Source: Limanda limanda
Lineage: Eukaryota; Chordata; Actinopteri; Pleuronectiformes; Pleuronectidae
Direction: 5' to 3'
Assembly: GCF_963576545.1 (NCBI RefSeq)
Contig: NW_026870601.1
Location: 186,001 to 250,000, forward strand
Length of the DNA: 64,000 nt
Shown here: piece after piece, positions 9,655 through 23,933 of the stretch
How positions within the stretch are numbered: the first letter of the stretch is position 1
Layout: every line of letters begins with the position of its first letter
The notes under the pieces: model-generated
What the model saw: the letters and a program-made list of their open reading frames with translations, nothing else
What the model was told of the DNA's origin: nothing
Database searches by the model: none
Made by a program: the position numbers and the translations under genes

Positions 9655-12600
9655 GAGATATTCTTGAATAACTTTTTTTGTGAAGGTCGGAGAGACTTGC
9701 AAGTAGGCTCTACCCCCACTAAATGGGGTTGCGCGCATCGATCGGTACCATCCTTGAGCTTCTCCGACTTTCGGAAGGGTTAGGGTTAGGGTTAGGGATG
9801 AAAGCACATAGGAGAAAGAGATATTCTTGAATAACTTTTTTTGTGAAGGTCGGAGAGACTTGCAAGTAGGCTCTACCCCCACTAAATGGGGTAGCGCGCA
9901 TCGATCGGTACCATCCTTGAGCTTCTCCGTCTTTCGGAAGGGTTAGGGTTAGGGTTAGGGATGAAAGCACATAGGAGAAAGAGATATTCTTGAATAACTT
10001 TTTTTGTGAAGGTCGGAGAGACTTGCAAGTTGGCTCTACCCCCACTAAATGGGGTAGCGCGCATCGATCGGTACCATCCTTGAGCTTCTCCGACTTTCGG
10101 AAGGGTTAGGGTTAGGGTTAGGGATGAAAGCACATAGGAGAAAGAGATATTCTTGAATAACTTTTTTTGTGAAGGTCGGAGAGACTTGCAAGTAGGCTCT
10201 GCCCCCACTAAATGGGGTAACGCGCATCGATCGGTACCATCCTTGAGCTTCTCCGACTTTCGGAAGGGTTAGGGTTAGGGTTAGGGATGAAAGCACATAG
10301 GAGAAAGAGATATTCTTGAATAACTTTTTTTGTGAAGGTCGGAGAGACTTGGAAAGTGGTTGCATCTGGACTAATTTGGGTCCTGCGGATCGATTGGTAC
10401 CATCCCCGAGCTTGTACGACCTTCGGAAGAGGTCGACCGACGAAATTCCCCCAAATCTGAGGAGATATTCTTGAATAACTTTTTTTGTGAAGGTCGGAGA
10501 GACTTGCAAGTAGGCTCTACCCCCACTAAATGGGGTAGCGCGCATCGATCGGTATCATCCTTGAGCTTCTCCGACTTTCGGAAGGGTTAGGGTTAGGGTT
10601 AGGGATGAAAGCACATAGGAGAAAGAGATATTCTTGAATAACTTTTTTTGTGAAGGTCGGAGAGACTTGGAAAGTGGTTGCATCTGGACTAATTTGGGTC
10701 CTGCGGATCGATTGGTACCATCCCCGAGCTTGTACGACCTTCGGAAGAGGTCGACCGACGAAATTCCCCCAAATCTGAGGAGATATTCTTGAATAACTTT
10801 TTTTGTGAAGGTCGGAGAGACTTGCAAGTAGGCTCTACCCCCACTAAATGGGGTTGCGCGCATCGATCGGTACCATCCCTGAGCTTCTCCGACTTTCGGA
10901 AGGGTTAGGGTTAGGGTTAGGGATGAAAGCACATAGGAGAAAGAGATATTCTTGAATAACTTTTTTTGTGAAGGTCGGAGAGACTTGCAAGTAGGCTCTA
11001 CCCCCACTAAATGGGGTAGCGCGCATCGATCGGTACCATCCTTGAGCTTCTCCGACTTTCGGAAGGGTTAGGGTTAGGGTTAGGGATGAAAGCACATAGG
11101 AGAAAGAGATATTCTTGAATAACTTTTTTTGTGAAGGTCGGAGAGACTTGGAAAGTGGTTGCATCTGGACTAATTTGGGTCCTGCGGATCGATTGGTACC
11201 ATCCCCGAGCTTGTACGACCTTCGGAAGAGGTCGACCGACGAAATTCCCCCAAATCTGAGGAGATATTCTTGAATTACTTTTTTTGTGAAGGTCGGAGAG
11301 ACTTGCAAGTAGGCTCTACCCCCACTAAATGGGGTTGCGCGCATCGATCGGTTCCATCCTTGAGCTTCTCCGACTTTCGGAAGGGTTAGGGTTAGGGTTA
11401 GGGATGAAAGCACATAGGAGAAAGAGATATTCTTGAATAACTTTTTTTGTGAAGGTCGGAGAGACTTGCAAGTAGGCTCTACCCCCACTAAATGGGGTAG
11501 CGCGCATCGATCGGTACCATCCTTGAGCTTCTCCGACTTTCGGAAGGGTTAGGGTTAGGGTTAGGGATGAAAGCACATAGGAGAAAGAGATATTCTTGAA
11601 TAACTTTTTTTGTGAAGGTCGGAGAGACTTGCAAGTAGGCTCTACCCCCACTAAATGGGGTAGCGCGCATCGATCGGTACCATTATTGAGCTTCTCCGAC
11701 TTTCGGAAGGGTTAGGGTTAGGGTTAGGGATGAAAGCACATAGGAGAAAGAGATATTCTTGAATAACTTTTTTTGTGAAGGTCGGAGAGACTTGCAAGTA
11801 GGCTCTGCCCCCACTAAATGGGGTAGCGCGCATCGATCGGTACCATCCATGAGCTTCTCCGACTTTCGGAAGGGTTAGGGTTAGGGTTAGGGATGAAAGC
11901 ACATAGGAGAAAGAGATATTCTTGAATAACTTTTTTTGTGAAGGTCGGAGAGACTTGGAAAGTGGTTGCATCTGGACTAATTTGGGTCCTGCGGATCGAT
12001 TGGTACCATCCCCGAGCTTGTACGACCTTCGGAAGAGGTCGACCGACGAAATTCCCCCAAATCTGAGGAGATATTCTTGAATAACTTTTTTTGTGAAGGT
12101 CGGAGAGACTTGCAAGTAGGCTCTACCCCCACTAAATGGGGTAGCGCGCATCGATCGGTACCATCCTTGAGCTTCTCCGACTTTCGGAAGGGTTAGGGTT
12201 AGGGTTAGGGATGAAAGCACATAGGAGAAAGAGATATTCTTGAATAACTTTTTTTGTGAAGGTCGGAGAGACTTGGAAAGTGGTTGCATCTGGACTAATT
12301 TGGGTCCTGCGGATCGATTGGTACCATCTCCGAGCTTGTACGACCTTCGGAAGAGGTCGACCGACGAAATTCCCCCAAATCTGAGGAGATATTCTTGAAT
12401 AACTTTTTTTGTGAAGGTCGGAGAGACTTGCAAGTAGGCTCTACCCCCACTAAATGAGGTAGCGCGCATCGATCGGTACCATCCTTGAGCTTCTCCGACT
12501 TTCGGAAGGGTTAGGGTTAGGGATGAAAGCACATAGGAGAAAGAGATATTCTTGAATAACTTTTTTTGTGAAGGTCGGAGAGACTTGGAAAGTGGTTGCA

Positions 12601-14148
12601 TCTGGACTAATATGGGTCCTGCGGATCGATTGGTACCATCCCCGAGCTTGTACGACCTTCGGAAGAGGTCGACCGACGAAATTCCCCCAAATCTGAGGAG
12701 ATATTCTTGAATAACTTTTTTTGTGAAGGTCGGAGAGACTTGCAAGTAGGCTCTACCCCCACTAAATGGGGTTGCGCGCATCGATCGGTACCATCCTTGA
12801 GCTTCTCCGACTTTCGGAAGGGTTAGGGTTAGGGTTAGGGATGAAAGCACATAGGAGAAAGAGATATTCTTGAATAACTTTTTTTGTGAAGGTCGGAGAG
12901 ACTTGCAAGTAGGCTCTACCCCCACTAAATGGGGTAGCGCGCATCGATCGGTACCATCCTTGAGCTTCTCCGACTTTCGGAAGGGTTAGGGTTAGGGTTA
13001 GGGATGAAAGCACATAGGAGAAAGAGATATTCTTGAATAACTTTTTTTGTGAAGGTCGGAGAGACTTGGAAAGTGGTTGCATCTGGACTAATTTGGGTCC
13101 TGCGGATCGATTGGTACCATCCCCGAGCTTGTACAACCTTCGGAAGAGGTCGACCGACGAAATTCCCCCAAATCTGAGGAGATATTCTTGAATTACTTTT
13201 TTTGTGAAGGTCGGAGAGACTTGCAAGTAGGCTCTACCCCCACTAAATGGGGTTGCGCGCATCGATCGGTACCATCCTTGAGCTTCTCCGACTTTCGGAA
13301 GGGTTAGGGTTAGGGTTAGGGATGAAAGCACATAGGAGAAAGAGATATTCTTGAATAACTTTTTTTGTGAAGGTCGGAGAGACTTGCAAGTAGGCTCTAC
13401 CCCCACTAAATGGGGTAGCGCGCATCGATCGGTACCATCCTTGAGCTTCTCCGACTTTCGGAAGGGTTAGGGTTAGGGTTAGGGATGAAAGCACATAGGA
13501 GAAAGAGATATTCTTGAATAACTTTTTTTGTGAAGGTCGGAGAGACTTGCAAGTAGGCTCTACCCCCACTAAATGGGATAGCGCGCATCGATCGGTACCA
13601 TCCTTGAGCTTCTCCGACTTTCGGAAGGGTTAGGGTTAGGGTTAGGGATGAAAGCACATAGGAGAAAGAGATATTCTTGAATAACTTTTTTTGTGAAGGT
13701 CGGAGAGACTTGCAAGTAGGCTCTACCCCCACTAAATGGGGTAGCGCGCATCGATCGGTACCATCCTTGAGCTTCTCCGACTTTCGGAAGGGTTAGGGTT
13801 AGGGTTAGGGATGAAAGCACATAGGAGAAAGAGATATTCTTGAATAACTTTTTTTGTGAAGGTCGGAGAGACTTGCAAGTAGGCTCTACCCCCACTAAAT
13901 GGGGTAGCGCTCATCGATCGGTACCATCCTTGAGCTTCTCCGACTTTCGGAAGGGTTAGGGTTAGGGTTAGGGATGAAAGCACATAGGAGAAAGAGATAT
14001 TCTTGAATAACTTTTTTTGTGAAGGTCGGAGAGACTTGGAAAGTGGTTGCATCTGGACTAATTTGGGTCCTGCGGATCGATTGGTACCATCCCCGAGCTT
14101 GTACGACCTTCGGAAGAGGTCGACCGACGAAATTCCCCCAAATCTGAG
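9655..14148 (+). repeat. 4.5-kb segmental block, matches 49593-54092
   Basis: Unit order repeats at an offset of 39938-39944 bp. Shared rare variants are CCGTCTTTCGG near 9929 and 49867, CAAGTTGG near 10025 and 49970, CATTATTGAG near 11683 and 51622, CCATGAG near 11849 and 51787, ACAACCTT near 13135 and 53078, and ATGGGATAGCG near 13575 and 53520. A third related copy of the left part lies near 30510-33390. The 6-bp change in offset comes from one short A at 12386 whose partner has three TTAGGG copies. Confidence 0.82.
11750..12697 (+). repeat. Strictly alternating A-B stretch (AB x 3)
   Basis: Here A and B alternate three times instead of following the common AAB pattern. Equivalent stretches are 32443-33390 and 51688-52641 (three AB each) and 36618-37877 (four AB). 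Because A+B is 318 bp, minus-strand reading frames stay open through these stretches, which creates the longest spurious frames of the window. Confidence 0.88.
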
Positions 14149-15897
14149 GAGATATTCTTGAATAACTTTTTTTGTGAAGGTCGGAGAGACTTGCAAGTAG
14201 GCTCTACCCCCACTAAATGGGGTAGCGCGCATCGATCGGTACCATCCTTGAGCTTCTCCGACTTTCGGAAGGGTTAGGGTTAGGGTTAGGGATGAAAGCA
14301 CATAGGAGAAAGAGATATTCTTGAATAACTTTTTTTGTGAAGGTCGGAGAGACTTGCAAGTAGGCTCTACCCCCACTAAATGGGGTAGCGCGCATCGATC
14401 GGTACCATCCTTGAGCTTCTCCGACTTTCGGAAGGGTTAGGGTTAGGGTTAGGGATGAAAGCACATAGGAGAAAGAGATATTCTTGAATAACTTTTTTTG
14501 TGAAGGTCGGAGAGACTTGGAAAGTGGTTGCATCTGGACTAATTTGGGTCCTGCGGATCGATTGGTACCATCCCCGAGCTTGTACGACCTTCGGAAGAGG
14601 TCGACCGACGAAATTCCCCCAAATCTGAGGAGATATTCTTGAATAACGTTTTTTGTGAAGGTCGGAGAGACTTGCAAGTAGGCTCTACCCCCACTAAATG
14701 GGGTTGCGCGCATCGATCGGTACCATCCTTGAGCTTCTCCGACTTTCGGAAGGGTTAGGGTTAGGGTTAGGGATGAAAGCACATAGGAGAAAGAGATATT
14801 CTTGAATAACTTTTTTTGTGAAGGTCGGAGAGACTTGGAAAGTGGTTGCATCTGGACTAATTTGGGTCCTGCGGATCGATTGGTACCATCCCCGAGCTTG
14901 TACGACCTTTGGAAGAGGTCGACCGACGAAATTCCCCCAAATCTGAGGAGATATTCTTGAATAACTTTTTTTGTGAAGGTCGGAGAGACTTGCAAGTAGG
15001 CTCTACCCCCACTAAATGGGGTAGCGCACATCGATCGGTACCATCCTTGAGCTTCTCCGACTTTCGGAAGGGTTAGGGTTAGGGTTAGGGATGAAAGCAC
15101 ATAGGAGAAAGAGATATTCTTGAATAACTTTTTTTGTGAAGGTCGGAGAGACTTGCAAGTAGGCTCTACCCCCACTAAATGGGGTAACGCGCATCGATCG
15201 GTACCATCCTTGAGCTTCTCCGACTTTCGGAAGGGTTAGGGTTAGGGTTAGGGATGAAAGCACATAGGAGAAAGAGATATTCTTGAATAACTTTTTTTGT
15301 GAAGGTCGGAGAGACTTGGAAAGTGGTTGCATCTGGACTAATTTGGGTCCTGCGGATCGATTGGTACCATCCCCGAGCTTGTACGACCTTCGGAAGAGGT
15401 CGACCGACGAAATTCCCCCAAATCTGAGGAGATATTCTTGAATAACTTTTTTTGTGAAGGTCGGAGAGACTTGCAAGTAGGCTCTACCCCCACTAAATGG
15501 GGTTGCGCGCATCGATCGGTACCATCCTTGAGCTTCTCCGACTTTCGGAAGGGTTAGGGTTAGGGATGAAAGCACATAGGAGAAAGAGATATTCTTGAAT
15601 AACTTTTTTTGTGAAGGTCGGAGAGACTTGCAAGTAGGCTCTACCCCCACTAAATGGGGTAGCGCGCATCGATCGGTACCATCTTTGAGCTTCTCCGACT
15701 TTCGGAAGGGTTAGGGTTAGGGATGAAAGCACATAGGAGAAAGAGATATTCTTGAATAACTTTTTTTGTGAAGGTCGGAGAGACTTGGAAAGTGGTTGCA
15801 TCTGGACTAATTTGGGTCCTGCGGATCGATTGGTACCATCCCCGAGCTTGTACGACCTTCGGAAGAGGTCGACCGACGAAATTTCCCCAAATCTGAG

Positions 15898-18800
15898 GAG
15901 ATATTCTTGAATAACTTTTTTTGTGAAGGTCGGAGAGACTTGCAAGTAGGCTCTACCCCCACTAAATGGGGTTGCGCGCATCGATCGGTACCAGCTTTGA
16001 GCTTCTCCGACTTTCGGAAGGGTTAGGGTTAGGGTTAGGGATGAAAGCACATAGGAGAAAGAGATATTCTTGAATAACTTTTTTTGTGAAGGTCGGAGAG
16101 ACTTGCAAGTAGGCTCTACCCCCACTAAATGGGGTAGCGCGCATCGATCGGTACCATCCTTGAGCTTCTCCGACTTTCGGAAGGGTTAGGGTTAGGGTTA
16201 GGGATGAAAGCACATAGGAGAAAGAGATATTCTTGAATAACTTTTTTTGTGAAGGTCGGAGAGACTTGAAAAGTGGTTGCATCTGGACTAATTTGGGTCC
16301 TGCGGATCGATTGGTACCATCCCCGAGCTTGTACGACCTTCGGAAGAGGTCGACCGACGAAATTCCCCCAAATCTGAGGAGATATTCTTGAATAACTTTT
16401 TTTGTGAAGGTCGGAGAGACTTGCAAGTAGGCTCTACCCCCACTAAATGGGGTAGCGCGCATCGATCGGTACCATCCTTGAGCTTCTCCGACTTTCGGAA
16501 GGGTTAGGGTTAGGGTTAGGGATGAAAGCACATAGGAGAAAGAGATATTCTTGAATAACTTTTTTTGTGAAGGTCGGAGAGACTTGCAAGTAGGCTCTAC
16601 CCCCACTAAATGGGGTAGCGCGCATCGATCGGTACCATCCTTGAGCTTCTCCGACTTTCGGAAGGGTTAGGGTTAGGGTTAGGGATGAAAGCACATAGGA
16701 GAAAGAGATATTCTTGAATAACCTTTTTTGTGAAGGTCGGAGAGACTTGGAAAGTGGTTGCATCTGGACTAATTTGGGTCCTGCGGATCGATTGGTACCA
16801 TCCCCGAGCTTGTACGACCTTCGGAAGAGGTCGACCAACGAAATTCCCCCAAATCTGAGGAGATATTCTTGAATAACGTTTTTTGTGAAGGTCGGAGAGA
16901 CTTGCAAGTAGGCTCTACCCCCACTAAATGGGGTTGCGCGCATCGATCGGTACCATCCTTGAGCTTCTCCGACTTTCGGAAGGGTTAGGGTTAGGGTTAG
17001 GGATGAAAGCACATAGGAGAAAGAGATATTCTTGAATAACTTTTTTTGTGAAGGTCGGAGAGACTTGCAAGTAGGCTCTACCCCCACTAAATGGGGTAGC
17101 GCGCATCGATCGGTACCATCCTTGAGCTTCTCCGACTTTCGGAAGGGTTAGGGTTAGGGTTAGGGATGAAAGCACATAGGAGAAAGAGATATTCTTGAAT
17201 AACTTTTTTTGTGAAGGTCGGAGAGACTTGGAAAGTGGTTGCATCTGGACTAATTTGGGTCCTGCGGATCGATTGGTACCATCCCCGAGCTTGTACGACC
17301 TTCGGAAGAGGTCGACCGACGAAATTCCCCCAAATCTGAGGAGATATTCTTGAATAACTTTTTTTGTGAAGGTCGGAGAGACTTGCAAGTAGGCTCTACC
17401 CCCACTAAATGGGGTTGCGCGCATCGATCGGTACCATCCTTGAGCTTCTCCGACTTTCGGAAGGGTTAGGGTTAGGGTTAGGGATGAAAGCACATAGGAG
17501 AAAGAGATATTCTTGAATAACTTTTTTTGTGAAGGTCGGAGAGACTTGCAAGTAGGCTCTACCCCCACTAAATGGGGTAGCGCGCATCGATCGGTACCAT
17601 CCTTGAGCTTCTCCGACTTTCGGAAGGGTTAGGGTTAGGGTTAGGGATGAAAGCACATAGGAGAAAGAGATATTCTTGAATAACTTTTTTTGTGAAGGTC
17701 GGAGAGACTTGCAAGTAGGCTCTACCCCCACTAAATGGGGTAGCGCGCATCGATCGGTACCATCTTTGAGCTTCTCCGACTTTCGGAAGGGTTAGGGTTA
17801 GGGTTAGGGATGAAAGCACATAGGAGAAAGAGATATTCTTGAATAACTTTTTTTGTGAAGGTCGGAGAGACTTGCAAGTAGGCTCTGCCCCCACTAAATG
17901 GGGTAGCGCGCATCGATCGGTACCATCCTTGAGCTTCTCCGACTTTCGGAAGGGTTAGGGTTAGGGATGAAAGCACATAGGAGAAAGAGATATTCTTGAA
18001 TAACTTTTTTTGTGAAGGTCGGAGAGACTTGGAAAGTGGTTGCATCTGGACTAATTTGGGTCCTGCGGATCGATTCGTACCATCCCCGAGCTTGTACGAC
18101 CTTCGGAAGAGGTCGACCGACGAAATTCCCCCAAATCTGAGGAGATATTCTTGAATAACTTTTTTTGTGAAGGTCGGAGAGACTTGCAAGTAGGCTCTAC
18201 CCCCACTAAATGGGGTAGCGCGCATCGATCGGTACCATCCTTGAGCTTCTCCGACTTTCGGAAGGGTTAGGGTTAGGGATGAAAGCACATAGGAGAAAGA
18301 GATATTCTTGAATAACTTTTTTTGTGAAGGTCGGAGAGACTTGGAAAGTGGTTGCATCTGGACTAATTTGGGTCCTGCGGATCGATTGGTACCATCCCCG
18401 AGCTTGTACGACCTTCGGAAGAGGTCGACCGACGAAATTCCCCCAAATCTGAGGAGATATTCTTGAATAACTTTTTTTGTGAAGGTCGGAGAGACTTGCA
18501 AGTAGGCTCTACCCCCACTAAATGGGGTTGCGCGCATCGATCGGTACCATCCTTGAGCTTCTCCGACTTTCGGAAGGGTTAGGGTTAGGGTTAGGGATGA
18601 AAGCACATAGGAGAAAGAGATATTCTTGAATAACTTTTTTTGTGAAGGTCGGAGAGACTTGCAAGTAGGCTCTACTCCCACTAAATGGGGTAGCGCGCAT
18701 CGATCGGTACCATCCTTGAGCTTCTCCGACTTTCGGAAGGGTTAGGGTTAGGGTTAGGGATGAAAGCACATAGGAGAAAGAGATATTCTTGAATAACTTT

Positions 18801-19912
18801 TTTTGTGAAGGTCGGAGAGACTTGCAAGTAGGCTCTACCCCCACTAAATGGGGTAGCGCGCATCGATCGGTACCATCCTTGAGCTTCTCCGACTTTCGGA
18901 AGGGTTAGGGTTAGGGTTAGGGATGAAAGCACATAGGAGAAAGAGATATTCTTGAATAACTTTTTTTGTGAAGGTCGGAGAGACTTGCAAGTAGGCTCTA
19001 CCCCCACTAAATGGGGTAGCGCGCATCGATCGGTACCATCCTTGAGCTTCTCCGACTTTCGGAAGGGTTAGGGTTAGGGTTAGGGATGAAAGCACATAGG
19101 AGAAAGAGATATTCTTGAATAACTTTTTTTGTGAAGGTCGGAGAGACTTGCAAGTAGGCTCTACCCCCACTAAATGGAGTAGCGCGCATCGATCGGTACC
19201 ATCCTTGAGCTTCTCCGACTTTCGGAAGGGTTAGGGTTAGGGTTAGGGATGAAAGCACATAGGAGAAAGAGATATTCTTGAATAACTTTTTTTGTGAAGG
19301 TCGGAGAGACTTGCAAGTAGGCTCTACCCCCACTAAATGGGGTAGCGCGCATCGATCGGTACCATCCTTGAGCTTCTCCGACTTTCGGAAGGGTTAGGGT
19401 TAGGGTTAGGGATGAAAGCACATAGGAGAAAGAGATATTCTTGAATAACTTTTTTTGTGAAGGTCGGAGAGACTTGCAAGTAGGCTCTACCCCCACTAAA
19501 TGGGGTAGCGCACATCGATCGGTACCATCCTTGAGCTTCTCCGACTTTCGGAAGGGTTAGGGTTAGGGTTAGGGATGAAAGCACATAGGAGAAAGAGATA
19601 TTCTTGAATAACTTTTTTTGTGAAGGTCGGAGAGACTTGCAAGTAGGCTTTACCCCCACTAAATGGGGTAGCGCGCATCGATCGGTACCATCCTTGAGCT
19701 TCTCCGACTTTCGGAAGGGTTAGGGTTAGGGTTAGGGATGAAAGCACATAGGAGAAAGAGATATTCTTGAATAACTTTTTTTGTGAAGGTCGGAGAGACT
19801 TGGAAAGTGGTTGCATCTGGACTAATTTGGGTCCTGCGGATCGATTGGTACCATCCCCGAGCTTGTACGACCTTCGGAAGAGGTCGACCGACGAAATTCC
19901 CCCAAATCTGAG
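15898..19912 (+). repeat. 4.0-kb tandem duplication, left copy
   Basis: The copy at 19913-23933 reproduces the order AAB x3, A4-B-A-B, A8-B. Shared rare variants are TTGAAAAGTGG (16269 and 20284), GACCAACG (near 16834 and 20849), GATTCGTACC (18076 and 22091), CTACTCCCA (near 18675 and 22696), ATGGAGTAG (near 19177 and 23198) and GGCTTTACC (near 19648 and 23669). The offset goes from 4015 to 4021 bp because the left copy has one more short A, at 18142. The CCAGCTTTGAG variant is in the left copy only. Confidence 0.88.
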
Positions 19913-22900
19913 GAGATATTCTTGAATAACTTTTTTTGTGAAGGTCGGAGAGACTTGCAAGTAGGCTCTACCCCCACTAAATGGGGTTGCGCGCATCGAT
20001 CGGTACCATCCTTGAGCTTCTCCGACTTTCGGAAGGGTTAGGGTTAGGGTTAGGGATGAAAGCACATAGGAGAAAGAGATATTCTTGAATAACTTTTTTT
20101 GTGAAGGTCGGAGAGACTTGCAAGTAGGCTCTACCCCCACTAAATGGGGTAGCGCGCATCGATCGGTACCATCCTTGAGCTTCTCCGACTTTCGGAAGGG
20201 TTAGGGTTAGGGTTAGGGATGAAAGCACATAGGAGAAAGAGATATTCTTGAATAACTTTTTTTGTGAAGGTCGGAGAGACTTGAAAAGTGGTTGCATCTG
20301 GACTAATTTGGGTCCTGCGGATCGATTGGTACCATCCCCGAGCTTGTACGACCTTCGGAAGAGGTCGACCGACGAAATTCCCCCAAATCTGAGGAGATAT
20401 TCTTGAATAACTTTTTTTGTGAAGGTCGGAGAGACTTGCAAGTAGGCTCTACCCCCACTAAATGGGGTAGCGCGCATCGATCGGTACCATCCTTGAGCTT
20501 CTCCGACTTTCGGAAGGGTTAGGGTTAGGGTTAGGGATGAAAGCACATAGGAGAAAGAGATATTCTTGAATAACTTTTTTTGTGAAGGTCGGAGAGACTT
20601 GCAAGTAGGCTCTACCCCCACTAAATGGGGTAGCGCGCATCGATCGGTACCATCCTTGAGCTTCTCCGACTTTCGGAAGGGTTAGGGTTAGGGTTAGGGA
20701 TGAAAGCACATAGGAGAAAGAGATATTCTTGAATAACCTTTTTTGTGAAGGTCGGAGAGACTTGGAAAGTGGTTGCATCTGGACTAATTTGGGTCCTGCG
20801 GATCGATTGGTACCATCCCCGAGCTTGTACGACCTTCGGAAGAGGTCGACCAACGAAATTCCCCCAAATCTGAGGAGATATTCTTGAATAACGTTTTTTG
20901 TGAAGGTCGGAGAGACTTGCAAGTAGGCTCTACCCCCACTAAATGGGGTTGCGCGCATCGATCGGTACCATCCTTGAGCTTCTCCGACTTTCGGAAGGGT
21001 TAGGGTTAGGGTTAGGGATGAAAGCACATAGGAGAAAGAGATATTCTTGAATAACTTTTTTTGTGAAGGTCGGAGAGACTTGCAAGTAGGCTCTACCCCC
21101 ACTAAATGGGGTAGCGCGCATCGATCGGTACCATCCTTGAGCTTCTCCGACTTTCGGAAGGGTTAGGGTTAGGGTTAGGGATGAAAGCACATAGGAGAAA
21201 GAGATATTCTTGAATAACTTTTTTTGTGAAGGTCGGAGAGACTTGGAAAGTGGTTGCATCTGGACTAATTTGGGTCCTGCGGATCGATTGGTACCATCCC
21301 CGAGCTTGTACGACCTTCGGAAGAGGTCGACCGACGAAATTCCCCCAAATCTGAGGAGATATTCTTGAATAACTTTTTTTGTGAAGGTCGGAGAGACTTG
21401 CAAGTAGGCTCTACCCCCACTAAATGGGGTTGCGCGCATCGATCGGTACCATCCTTGAGCTTCTCCGACTTTCGGAAGGGTTAGGGTTAGGGTTAGGGAT
21501 GAAAGCACATAGGAGAAAGAGATATTCTTGAATAACTTTTTTTGTGAAGGTCGGAGAGACTTGCAAGTAGGCTCTACCCCCACTAAATGGGGTAGCGCGC
21601 ATCGATCGGTACCATCCTTGAGCTTCTCCGACTTTCGGAAGGGTTAGGGTTAGGGTTAGGGATGAAAGCACATAGGAGAAAGAGATATTCTTGAATAACT
21701 TTTTTTGTGAAGGTCGGAGAGACTTGCAAGTAGGCTCTACCCCCACTAAATGGGGTAGCGCGCATCGATCGGTACCATCTTTGAGCTTCTCCGACTTTCG
21801 GAAGGGTTAGGGTTAGGGTTAGGGATGAAAGCACATAGGAGAAAGAGATATTCTTGAATAACTTTTTTTGTGAAGGTCGGAGAGACTTGCAAGTAGGCTC
21901 TGCCCCCACTAAATGGGGTAGCGCGCATCGATCGGTACCATCCTTGAGCTTCTCCGACTTTCGGAAGGGTTAGGGTTAGGGATGAAAGCACATAGGAGAA
22001 AGAGATATTCTTGAATAACTTTTTTTGTGAAGGTCGGAGAGACTTGGAAAGTGGTTGCATCTGGACTAATTTGGGTCCTGCGGATCGATTCGTACCATCC
22101 CCGAGCTTGTACGACCTTCGGAAGAGGTCGACCGACGAAATTCCCCCAAATCTGAGGAGATATTCTTGAATAACTTTTTTTGTGAAGGTCGGAGAGACTT
22201 GCAAGTAGGCTCTACCCCCACTAAATGGGGTAGCGCGCATCGATCGGTACCATCCTTGAGCTTCTCCGACTTTCGGAAGGGTTAGGGTTAGGGTTAGGGA
22301 TGAAAGCACATAGGAGAAAGAGATATTCTTGAATAACTTTTTTTGTGAAGGTCGGAGAGACTTGGAAAGTGGTTGCATCTGGACTAATTTGGGTCCTGCG
22401 GATCGATTGGTACCATCCCCGAGCTTGTACGACCTTCGGAAGAGGTCGACCGACGAAATTCCCCCAAATCTGAGGAGATATTCTTGAATAACTTTTTTTG
22501 TGAAGGTCGGAGAGACTTGCAAGTAGGCTCTACCCCCACTAAATGGGGTTGCGCGCATCGATCGGTACCATCCTTGAGCTTCTCCGACTTTCGGAAGGGT
22601 TAGGGTTAGGGTTAGGGATGAAAGCACATAGGAGAAAGAGATATTCTTGAATAACTTTTTTTGTGAAGGTCGGAGAGACTTGCAAGTAGGCTCTACTCCC
22701 ACTAAATGGGGTAGCGCGCATCGATCGGTACCATCCTTGAGCTTCTCCGACTTTCGGAAGGGTTAGGGTTAGGGTTAGGGATGAAAGCACATAGGAGAAA
22801 GAGATATTCTTGAATAACTTTTTTTGTGAAGGTCGGAGAGACTTGCAAGTAGGCTCTACCCCCACTAAATGGGGTAGCGCGCATCGATCGGTACCATCCT

Positions 22901-23933
22901 TGAGCTTCTCCGACTTTCGGAAGGGTTAGGGTTAGGGTTAGGGATGAAAGCACATAGGAGAAAGAGATATTCTTGAATAACTTTTTTTGTGAAGGTCGGA
23001 GAGACTTGCAAGTAGGCTCTACCCCCACTAAATGGGGTAGCGCGCATCGATCGGTACCATCCTTGAGCTTCTCCGACTTTCGGAAGGGTTAGGGTTAGGG
23101 TTAGGGATGAAAGCACATAGGAGAAAGAGATATTCTTGAATAACTTTTTTTGTGAAGGTCGGAGAGACTTGCAAGTAGGCTCTACCCCCACTAAATGGAG
23201 TAGCGCGCATCGATCGGTACCATCCTTGAGCTTCTCCGACTTTCGGAAGGGTTAGGGTTAGGGTTAGGGATGAAAGCACATAGGAGAAAGAGATATTCTT
23301 GAATAACTTTTTTTGTGAAGGTCGGAGAGACTTGCAAGTAGGCTCTACCCCCACTAAATGGGGTAGCGCGCATCGATCGGTACCATCCTTGAGCTTCTCC
23401 GACTTTCGGAAGGGTTAGGGTTAGGGTTAGGGATGAAAGCACATAGGAGAAAGAGATATTCTTGAATAACTTTTTTTGTGAAGGTCGGAGAGACTTGCAA
23501 GTAGGCTCTACCCCCACTAAATGGGGTAGCGCACATCGATCGGTACCATCCTTGAGCTTCTCCGACTTTCGGAAGGGTTAGGGTTAGGGTTAGGGATGAA
23601 AGCACATAGGAGAAAGAGATATTCTTGAATAACTTTTTTTGTGAAGGTCGGAGAGACTTGCAAGTAGGCTTTACCCCCACTAAATGGGGTAGCGCGCATC
23701 GATCGGTACCATCCTTGAGCTTCTCCGACTTTCGGAAGGGTTAGGGTTAGGGATAGGGATGAAAGCACATAGGAGAAAGAGATATTCTTGAATAACTTTT
23801 TTTGTGAAGGTCGGAGAGACTTGGAAAGTGGTTGCATCTGGACTAATTTGGGTCCTGCGGATCGATTGGTACCATCCCCGAGCTTGTACGACCTTCGGAA
23901 GAGGTCGACCGACGAAATTCCCCCAAATCTGAG
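19913..23933 (+). repeat. 4.0-kb tandem duplication, right copy
   Basis: This is the partner of 15898-19912 with the same markers. It holds a substituted telomeric tract: a T-to-A change at 23753 turns one TTAGGG into ATAGGG, and its partner does not have it, so the change arose after the duplication. Confidence 0.88.
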